DNA from: Heterodera schachtii
Lineage: Eukaryota; Nematoda; Chromadorea; Rhabditida; Heteroderidae
Assembly (NCBI GenBank): GCA_023374025.1
Contig: SIJG01000005.1
Location: 546,356 to 610,355 of the forward strand
DNA: 64,000 nucleotides
Direction: 5' to 3'
Of the stretch, positions 55,454-64,000 are shown in pieces (position 1 is the first letter of the stretch; every line of letters begins with the position of its first letter). The translations under genes were made by a program, and so were the position numbers. Below the pieces are notes generated by a model. That model worked only from the letters and a program-made list of their open reading frames with translations, was not told the origin of the DNA and made no database searches.

Positions 55454-56112
55454 TTTATGTTGATTTTTAAAAAATTGGTATATTTTTTGAATATGGCAGA
55501 TGGCCAATAAAAATAGCCAATTAATCGCGTTGAAAGATTTGCATCAAATTTTTGAAATGAATTTTTATAATTCGCAAAATAAATTTAAATCAATATTAAA
55601 TAGAAAGTGAATTTTTATATTTATATTTTCCTGTCGAATTTATTTGGACAAATTATTTTTTATTGGTCATTTTCCGTATTTAAATCAAATCCACTTTTTT
55701 CATTAAATTCAAATTTGTATTTCCTTAATGAGCCTAATGAAATTTTCAACTTTTCGGCAATTTTTATTTGATGGAAAAAGAGAAAAACGTCAAAAAAATA
55801 TATTAGCTAAATAAGCAAACTAATTCACAAGGTAAATTCTAAAATTTTTTTTATTACATTACAACTTTAAAATTTATTTTTAAATTTAATATATTAGAGA
55901 ACGAAAATGTTTAACAAATTTTTGAAAATTTTTAAAATGATTAAGCAATATTATTTACGATGAAAAAGGAAATGCCAAAGTTTTCCGGTTGGAAAATCGC
56001 CGAAATTTCGAAAAATAGGTCTTTATGTTGATTTAAAAAAAATTGGTATATTTTTTGAATATGGCGGATGGCCAATAAAAATAGCCAATTAATCGCGTTG
56101 AAAGATTTGCAA
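55454..56112. repeat. Duplicated 90-bp block around a relic HTH exon 2
   Basis: TTTATGTTGATTT through AATCGCGTTGAAAGATTTGC occurs at 55454-55543 and 56022-56112. Between them, 55640-55780 is a decayed second exon of the HTH family on the minus strand (TTTTATTGGTCATTTTCCG start, no intact frame). Confidence 0.65.
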
Positions 56113-56454
56113 CGGATTAAATAGGTGCGAGCAAAGAAATGACACTGAATTTTTAGCTTTTCTTTGAAGCTTTCTATGATAGAGTTCTAAACCCATATAA
56201 TTCCACATATTTGCCCATTTAGTCCATATTTTCAAATTTGTCAGTATTTTGGCATTATATCGCTATTTTATATCCACTTTTGGCATTTTTCCAAAAAAGC
56301 GCTATTCAAACGGACCCATTAATTAAATTGGACTTGTTGACGCCTAATTTTTTTTTTATATAAAATTTCTCGAGAATAAAGTTCATATTTTAAATTTTCT
56401 TAAAAGTAATCTATGTCAAAAAAGCAAAAAATGAAAATTTCGCATTTCCTATTC

Positions 56455-57275
56455 TTTCGCTAAAAATTAATAAATTTTATCGTTGTTATTATGGGTTAGA
56501 CATACAGTTTTTCGTAAATATATGCTTCTGATATTTATGCCCAAATGTTTTGCTAATATTTTTTGATATTTTTCTCTTTTTCTCTCCAATTTTTCATTTA
56601 TTTTGTCATATAATTGATCAAATCTCTTTAATATTTGAAGTCTTTGCTCATATGAATATTTATTTATATTCATTCCAAATTCTCTTTTCCATTCGTAAAT
56701 TTTCTCTTTATTTGTTCCCACTTTTTTTGCAATTTTTCTTTCAATTATCACCCATTCCTTTTTTGAATATTTCTTTCCCATTTGCTTAATTTTCTTCTAT
56801 TATTTTTTGACATTTTTTTCTTTTTCCATCCAATTTTTCATTTAATTTTTCATTTATTTTGCCATATATTTGATCAAATCGCTTTAATATTTTATGTTTT
56901 TCCTCATCCGAATAATTATTTACATTATTTAGTCCAAATTCTCTTTTCCATTTGTAAATTTTCTCTCTATTTGTACCCAATTTTTGTGCAATTTTTCTTT
57001 CAATTTATCCCATTCCTTTTTTGAATATTTCTTTCCCATTTGCTTAATTTTCTTCTTATTTTTATGAAAATTTTCCACAATTTCGCTTTTCTTTTTATCA
57101 ATTGCATTTGAAAAATCAACACAAATTTGTCCATTATTTGTTGGCATTGGCAATTGGCCGCCCAATTCATCACAATTTGTGGTAAGCAAAAAGAAAAATT
57201 CGAATTCCGATTATTTTTCGCTAAAAATTAATAAATTTTATCGTTGTTATTATGGGTTAGACATACAGTTTTTCG
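56455..57275 (-). pseudogene. HTH-repeat protein 4, fragments between direct repeats
   Basis: 56516-57190 retains pieces of exon 1 in at least three frames: the CDELGGQLPMPTNNGQI region, first repeat (KKYSKKEWDKLKEKLHKNW), and second and third segments with IYKWKREFG and IYEWKREFG. Signal peptide and C terminus are missing. A 60-bp direct repeat (TTCGCTAAAAATTAATAAAT...ACATACAGTTTTTCG) brackets it exactly at 56455-56514 and 57216-57275. Confidence 0.75.
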
Positions 57276-57690
57276 CCATTTTTTGTGCTTGGATTCAATC
57301 CCCTTTTTGAAGAGGGATTTCTTTCGTTATTCCTTCTTTAATAATTATTTTTTAAATGAATTAACAAAATGGCAAAATTTAAAAATTTGTAACCTGGCGG
57401 CGCCTGTCGGCAGCTCATTTGTCAGGTAGAGCTCATGATTTTTCGTAATTTTTATAATTCAGACAAGATTTTTGCAAAAATATGAAAGCTTGCATATAAA
57501 TTCGTTTTCTGTAATTAAAAAATTTTTAAAATTTTAATTAGGGTTTTCATGGCCGCTGGACACCTTAAAACATTAATTTTTGATTTAATCATTTGTTCCG
57601 TCGGCGCTTTTCAGAGATAAATCATTTGATAAGTTCCTATTACTTATTCCCCTATTCAAGGATAATATAATAAAATTAAACATTATTAAA

Positions 57691-57758
57691 ATGATACATC
57701 ATATTGATGATATTAATGACTAAATGTGGTTAATTATTGATTGAATAATTTAGCCAGA
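57691..57758 (+). promoter_or_regulatory. Conserved upstream block, HTH copy 5
   Basis: CATATTGATGATATTAATGAC, TAAATGTGGTTAATTATTGA and TTGAATAATTTAGCCAG, 78-145 bases before the start codon. Found in the same place and orientation relative to copies 1, 2 and 3. It lacks ATGCCA. Confidence 0.6.
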
Positions 57759-57835
57759 CTATAAAATTAATAATAACAAAATTCATTTTATGTTTTTATA
57801 AAATAATTCATTATATTTTTACAAAAAAAAAAATA

Positions 57836-58963
57836 ATGAAAATATTATTATTCTTTTTATTCATATGTGCAATAATATTCGAAAATTCAATTAACCGAGT
57901 TGAGGCTGGCAAAATAAAGCAAGAAAAAAGTTTTGATGAGATATTTGATCAAAGATGGGACGAAGGGACAGAAGAAATCATTTGCCAAATTGATCAAATA
58001 ATTCATGAACAAAATGCTGATCAGAATAGCCAAATTGGACAAAATGTTCGTCAATTTGATCAAAATTTTGATGAAAATATGGAAGTGAAAGAAGAGGAGA
58101 ATGAAGAAATGTCCACAAATTGTGATGAATTGGACAGACAATTGCAGATGCCAACAAAAAATGGACAAATTTGTGTTGATTTTTCAAATGCAATTGATAA
58201 AAATAAAAGAGAAATTGTGAAAAAATTCCATAAAATAAAAGAGAAAATTAAGCAAATGGGAAAGAAATATTCACCAAAAGAATGGAGTAAAATTGAAAGA
58301 AAAATCGCACAAAAATTGGGTGTAAATCGGGAGAAAATTTACGAATGGAAAAAAGAATTTGGATTAATCAAAAATAGTTATTCATATGATCAAAAACTTC
58401 AAATATTAAAGCAATTTGATCAAATATATGGCAAAATAAATCAAAAATTGAATGGAAAAAGAAAAAAATGTCAAAAAAGAATAGCAAAACATTTGGGCAT
58501 AAGTTTAAAAAGCATTTATAAATGGAAGAAACAAATTAAAAAAGGAAAATCTTTGAAAAAGGAGAAAACTGAAGAACAAAAAAGAGAAATAATCCAAAAA
58601 TATTTTAAAACAAAAAACGAATTTGTGCAAAAGGGGAAACATTCACGAAAAGAATGGAAAGAATTTGATGCAAAAATTAGACAAATATTTGGCGTGAGTG
58701 ATAGAGCAATTGAAAAATGGGCAAAGAAAATTGGAATCAATCAAAACATTTCAAAAGGTTAATTTAATTTTATTATTTAATTTTAATATTATATTTTAGA
58801 GAAAAAGATTTTTGAAAAAATGGCAATGATGAAGCAATATTATCAGCTGAAAAATGAAAATAAAAATCTCACCGATCGAAAAATTGCCGAAAATTTGAAA
58901 ATCTCAACAGCTTCATTAGCCAGATTTAAAGTTGCATTTCATGAAAATGTGGAGAAGTTTTGA
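57836..58963 (+). CDS. Secreted helix-turn-helix repeat protein 5 (361 aa, 2 exons)
   Basis: Exons 57836-58757 and 58800-58963; the 42-bp intron is phase 1. Best complete member. Signal peptide 1-20 (MKILLFFLFICAIIFENSIN), Asn/Gln/Asp-rich acidic region 27-110, then four HTH repeats at about 124-176, 186-234, 249-299 and 309-355. Each has a long charged helix followed by KIA..LG(V/I)....IY.WKK. Basic run GKRKKCQK lies at 207-214. The last repeat (DRKIAENLKISTASLARFK) is on exon 2. AATAAA occurs at about 59018 and 59038. The repeats resemble the HTH units of transposases, so descent from a transposase or psq-like protein is possible. DNA binding and secretion into a host are inference. Confidence 0.87.
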
Positions 58964-60090
58964 AAAGGACAGGTGGCGACCAAAAATTTGTCGAGATGAA
59001 ATGAATTGCAACGGAAAAATAAATCCAAAAAATTCAAATAAAATTCAACTTTCTTTAAGGAGAATCTATGTTTTTATTTCTCGAAAACTAAAAAAATTTA
59101 AATTTTTAAAGAGAAAAATACAGTACACCTTAAATAAATGAGAAAATAGAGTACAACATATTATGGAAAATTTCTATTTTTGCCTTTTTTCTTCGGAATT
59201 GATAATCTTTTTAGCCAAATAATCATAAAATTAAAAATTGAATAATTTTTTACCTTTTTTCAGTTTACTTTTTTCAATTAATGATAAATCTATTTGGGGT
59301 TTTATCACCAACTAAACTAATCACACTTATTTCAAGTTTTTGTCACTTTTTTATAGCTGTTTTATTTGTCAATAAAAATTTGTAAGAAATAAAAAAAAGT
59401 TAAAAAAACATTTTGCTCAACCCAAAATTTTAATTAATTTTTTAATAAGACCAAGAAAAAATGGACACAATTTTATTGATTTTTTTTGGCAAAATAACAT
59501 ACCGTATATTCTCTAATTACGGCCCTGTCTCCATTAATCCCGCTGTCTCCAATTATTCCCTCCCCTTTCTGAGGAGGTTGAAGCTCAATGACTAAAATCG
59601 TTTTTTTTTGAAATGCCGCTGTAGACAATGAAATTGTACGGATGTCCAAATGTTAAGTGTTTCTCAATTTGCCGTAGGATTGGCGGTGACTGTTGTTGCT
59701 TAACTTAAACTGTAAGAAGTTTGAACAACAAATATTTTCCCATTAAAAGAAATTTTAATGATTGTTTTATTGTTCATTAATATAAAATAAATAAAATGGT
59801 TAAAGATCAATGATCATTTCGTAATTTATTCCAATTAATTAAATTGAATTAAAATTTAATGAAAGCTTAGGATGATAAAAAATTGATTAACAACCAACAG
59901 TTCAGCTAACCTTAATCCAATTAATTAAATTTTTAAACTTTGGCCGCCTATTTCCTGAGAAGGACACGTCAAATGAAATGCTTGAAATGATTAAAGAGAT
60001 TTTGATGCCGTGGGGCAGATAGAAAATTACAGAATAAATTTATAGAATTTTTAATGTAACCATATGTTGTCCTCTTCAAGCCTTCTTAAA
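58964..60090. other. Intergenic, no gene recognised
   Basis: The first ~120 bp repeat the 3' flank of HTH copy 3 in inverse orientation. The rest is A/T-rich without motifs I can support. Confidence 0.5.
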
Positions 60091-60094
60091 ACAT

Positions 60095-60437
60095 TGACGG
60101 ATCAAAATTACTTCCTTATTTCAACATCAGTCCCGTCATCTCCTAACCCTTTTGCCATCACTTGTTCTTTGTCCAATCCCTCTAATTGTCAGTGGGCGGT
60201 CCGTTCACGATCACTATTTAAGCCCGTAGCGTTCCCTCACAATTGTTCATCCCCTGGTTCATTTATTCCACCTGTCTCCAATTGTGCAGACACGAATCGG
60301 GAGGTGTTCCACACAGTCGACTGTTGTTCCCCCTTTCCCCTTCCGAATAAAGGATATTATTCGAATTACCGCTACACAGTGTTTTGGGGAATGCATTAAC
60401 ACCAAAGTATCTCAATAATATTTTTATTTAATATTCA
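60095..60437 (+). repeat. 5' LTR of the non-autonomous element
   Basis: Contains a CTATTTAAGCC TATA-like motif (about 60213) and GAATAAAGG (about 60345) as likely promoter and polyadenylation signals. A 111-codon frame here is repeated in the 3' LTR and is not a gene. Confidence 0.9.
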
Positions 60438-61619
60438 TGGAGGTCCCGCCGCTGTACATTTGGAGACGGCTATTTGTTCATTTTTTTTTCAATTAAGTAT
60501 TCATTTTTGATTTGTTTGATGTGCTAAAAACTCATTCTTGAATGGATGAGACTGACTGATCAATGATCAGAGAACGGGAAAAAGGAAGAAATCTGGGGAA
60601 AGAATGGAGAATGGCCAGCAGAAAGAGTGATGAAAAGAACCTCTGATTTGAGAGACAAAATTGATCAGCGATTGATCGGTTGGCTTTAATGAAAAAATGA
60701 TCAGAGTATCGGTTGGCTCTAAAGTCAAAAATGATCCGAGAGGGATCAAAAAATGAATAATTTGAAAAGGGACTTGAACATGAGCAAATTATGCTGAAAA
60801 GACCAGAAAGTGATCGGTGGTTTGGCCGAAAGTGATCAGCTATCCGGATCAAAGGTTCTGATCAGAAAAGCTAAACAAAAGAGAACAAAATGCGAGTGAA
60901 ATGAATGAGTGATACCGAAAGTGACGATTTTGAATTGAAACTCAAAATTTCCGAAGATCAAAAATCATCAGTGGTTGATAATGAAAGGCTGGAAAAGGCT
61001 CTAATGAATTTTCATTTTAAAACTTTTACATTATTATTTAATTCGATGTAAGGTGCTCAGAACTTGTCTCCCAAAATTTTTCGGAATTTTTTTTAAAAAA
61101 ATCTTTCGAAATTTTTAACATTTGCTGTTGAAAAGAAAAATTTATGACATGCAATTACGTCATAAGACCGAAAGTTGAAAGATCACGAGAAAAGTGATCG
61201 GCTGATTGTTTCCAAACAAATGACTCCCAAAATGTTCCAAACACTGGAAGCAATTAAGAAAAGCCAGAGCAATTAATTATACAATTGCGACAATAGGAGA
61301 AGTGAGTCACGAGAAAAAGAGAAAAAAGGAGACACAAAACAATACCCAATTAATGGCTAAGAAATAGCGGAGAGTAACAAAAGGTGCCAAATGACAAATG
61401 CCAACATTGCTCAAAAGAATGGAATGTTTGAGGAAGTTAAATAAGAAAAAACGACGATCGGCAACAACGAACAAATGTTTTGGAAAATTGTTTAAAAATT
61501 GAAAATTGGGTAAAATAAATTAATTGGGAAGAAATGGTTCACAAAAAGGAATTAATCGTGGATAAAAGATGAGAATTAAATAAATGTAAATATTGAAATA
61601 GTATATTAAGCCAAGAGGG

Positions 61620-62270
61620 AATGTGATACTAGACCAGAAGGATAAAGGGCAACTGATCAGAAAGTGAAAAGGCGACGGGTCAGGAAAAGACAACAACTGA
61701 TCAAAAAAATTAAATGATCAGAATTCAAGGACGACAACTGATCAGAAGTAAAGGCAACTGATCAGAAAGTTAAAATGAATTGATGAGAAGGAGAAAAGGC
61801 AACTGATCAGAAAGAGAAAAGGGGCTGGTTGTAAAAGATAACAATTAGAAAGAAAAAAGTAAATGATGATCGGAATTTAAAGGGCAACTGATCAGAAGGA
61901 AATTAAGCACAAAGAGAAAAGTGGACTGGCAGGAAAAAGACAGAAATGATCAGAAAGAAAAAAATAAGTGACCAGAAATAAAAAAGGCAGTATAAAAAAC
62001 AGACAGAGAAAAGTCAGCTGGTAAGAAGGGAAAACAAATATGATCAGAAGGAGAAAAGAAATATGCTCAGAAAGAGAAAAGACGAAAAAATTTATCTGAT
62101 GAGAAAAGTGAATTTATCGCAAAGAGAAAAGGCAATTGATCAGTAATAAAAGGCAACCGAGCAGAATGTGAAAAGTCAATAATCAAAACGAAAAATGTGA
62201 TCAGATCAATGAAAGTAAAGTTAGTGATCAGAATGATCGAACCCAAATGATCAGAGGAGAGTGGACAATC
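61620..62270 (+). repeat. Degenerate AACTGATCAGAAAG repeats inside the LTR element
   Basis: Roughly fifteen or more copies of (A)ACTGATCAGAA(AG)nGAAAAGG at irregular 20-45-bp spacing. TGATCA is a palindrome. The purine bias of the plus strand is strong throughout this interior. Confidence 0.75.
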
Positions 62271-63169
62271 CTCAGTAAACGAAATTTTTGGTTTTTGACC
62301 ATGCGAAATTATATGTTCGTGACCGAGTTAATGGCTAATGATTACAGTCAAGGACAGACGGTGAACAGAGGGCTATTTTGGAAAAATTTGTTGGAATGGA
62401 TATAATCATTTTTTGAGGAAATGTGCCACAGCAGAAAGAAAAAAAGGCACAAAAAGGCTGTTGAAAAATTGAGTGATAAATACAGCCAAAAGAAATTGAG
62501 TAATTAATGCAGCTAAAAAATTGAGTGATAATGTTAGCTGAAATACATGATTATAAAAAGCTTCAGCGAATTCCTAGGTCAGTCGTTCTTAAATTAAGCA
62601 AGGAAAAATACTGAAAAGGGAAAAAAATATAAGAAAGCATGATGAAATTCAGTTGATTCTTAACAAATTTGTTTGTGAAAATTTACTTAGAAATTGCAGT
62701 GTTTGTGTGCGTTTGTTATGAGGAAATTGAATAAAGAGAACTGATCATTTGGATTCAGAGATTCAAAACATACCCAGAGGCGATCAAAGCCTGAATTATG
62801 GTGGTCTGATCAAAGGCGGATGAAAATGGTTGAAAAATTGTAATAACTGACAGAATTTGAAAATGCGTGAAAGAAAAAGACAAAAAGATGGAAAGCGAAG
62901 ACGGATAAGGCGATTGAATTCAAGCAAACGAGGAGCGGATGCCGGAACAATGGAAGAAACCGCTGACTGACGAGCCTTGACCAAAACGACCATGAACCGA
63001 TTGATCAACAAATGGACGAACCGACAGACGGACGAACAGAACGAGACCAACTGACGCGACCGCTAACCCGAGAAGAAAGAAGAATGACAACAATGAAAAC
63101 TGACCAAGAAGAGCCGCGCAGATCATTTTTAATTTGATGTTCGAGGACGAACATTCCGGAGGTAGGGGA

Positions 63170-63512
63170 TGACGGATCAAAATTACTTCCTTATTTCAAC
63201 ATCAGTCCCGTCATCTCCTAACCCTTTTGCCATCACTTGTTCTTTGTCCAATCCCTCTAATTGTCAGTGGGCGGTCCGTTCCCGATCACTATTTAAGCCC
63301 GTAGCGTTCCCTCACAATTGTTCATCCCCTGGTTCATTTATTCCACCTGTCTCCAATTGTGCAGACACGAATCGGGAGGTGTTCCACACAGTCGACTGTT
63401 GTTCCCCCTTTCCCCTTCCGAATAAAGGATATTATTCGAATTACCGCTACACAGTGTTTTGGGGAATCCATTAACACCAAACTATCCCAATCATATTTTT
63501 ATTCAACATTCA
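63170..63512 (+). repeat. 3' LTR of the non-autonomous element
   Basis: 343 bp, matches the 5' LTR with seven differences, six of which are in the last 60 bp or so. Preceded by GGAGGTAGGGGA. Confidence 0.9.
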
Positions 63513-63516
63513 ACAT

Positions 63517-64000
63517 CAATAAAATGAGGAAGACCCCCTAAATTCACTTCATATCACAATGTTCGTAATAATTAAATTTAATTATTATTTTAATTTAATT
63601 TGCTAAATAATTAATCATAACTTAGCTTAAACTTAGTCAAATTAATGAAATTTAGTATTTATTCGCGACATCTCCAAGTATCCTCTATTACATATGTAAT
63701 TTTTATAATTGTGAGTTTAATTTACCTCGGCAGATTCTAAACGACGCCATTTATCCCCCCTAATGTGCCCATGAAATTTTTTGAAAAAGCACGCCGCAAA
63801 AAAATTGGTGTGAAAAGCAAAACAAAAACAAAAAAGTCATGGCGGAAGAAATTTGGGTCTTCGTAATTACAAAAAGTTACATTTTTTATAATCTAAGTAA
63901 ATTTATACAAAATATAATAATTATTACAAATAACAAATAAAAAATAATTTCTTTTAATTAAAGAAATATAATTTACAAAATAATAGAATGGTAAAATATT
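63517..64000. other. Window end, no gene established
   Basis: A/T-rich. ATGGCGGAAGAAATTTGGGT at about 63839 followed by CTTCGTAATT could be a first exon with a donor, but nothing else supports it. Confidence 0.3.

Larger units (their letters stand above)
60095..63512 (+). mobile_element. Non-autonomous LTR retrotransposon, no coding capacity
   Basis: LTRs of 343 bp (60095-60437, 63170-63512), TG...CA, seven differences by my count. Target duplication ACAT (60091-60094, 63513-63516). The primer site TGGAGGTCCCGCCG starts directly after the 5' LTR. A polypurine tract GGAGGTAGGGGA precedes the 3' LTR. The 2.7-kb interior has no frame with gag or pol motifs. It must use proteins from another element. 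Confidence 0.93.

Noticed and set aside
60064..60399. 111-codon Ser/Pro-rich frame, repeated at 63169
   Set aside because: It lies in the LTRs and is identical in both because the LTRs are; no protein evidence.

Overview
The window looks like nuclear DNA of a plant-parasitic nematode, most likely a cyst nematode (Heteroderinae). It is very AT-rich and full of short GT-AG introns and small non-autonomous transposons. It carries one clear animal housekeeping gene (a cyk-4/RACGAP1 orthologue) and many small multi-exon genes whose first exon is a signal peptide joined by a phase-1 intron. Several of these have the hexamer ATGCCA upstream, which is known as the dorsal-gland (DOG) box of Globodera effector genes. 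The genus is inference. I recognise no rRNA, tRNA or CRISPR array.

Layout. 1-9528: a ~340-bp satellite array split by a young, intact Ty3/gypsy-type LTR retrotransposon (3374-8559, 5-bp target duplication, LTRs with 2 differences in 299). 9964-12470: a truncated, frame-broken copy of the secreted modular gene at 26632-30101, in opposite orientation. 13328-15198: a hAT-like element carrying a 99-bp tandem array, then a foldback element. 16466-23799 (-): the cyk-4 orthologue (centralspindlin RhoGAP), about 14 exons, with a miniature element in one intron and the catalytic arginine apparently replaced. 26632-30101 (-): an 8-exon secreted modular protein, all introns phase 1. 31357-32535: two palindromic elements. 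33220-36086 (+): two tandem paralogous genes for secreted proteins with a basic KRKK patch and a SIN3-type PAH domain. 38311-39288 (-): a secreted protein with a YGWLPxxxQPK repeat. 40917-43647 (-): another secreted modular gene. 46240-58963: a family of five secreted proteins with four helix-turn-helix repeats each: two intact, one with two frameshifts, one with a nonsense codon, one reduced to fragments. 60095-63512: an LTR retrotransposon with clean LTRs, primer site and target duplication but no coding capacity.

How it fits together. Outside cyk-4 and the transposons, nearly everything is a family of genes for secreted proteins. Two families combine a signal peptide with parts normally found in the nucleus: a PAH domain, which in SIN3 recruits repressors, and repeated DNA-binding-type helix-turn-helix units. 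I infer an effector island, part of it aimed at host chromatin or transcription, that grew by local and inverted duplication amid heavy transposon activity. Secretion, plant nuclear targeting and function are predictions from sequence. Exon structures are my manual models, supported mainly by reading-frame and phase consistency.
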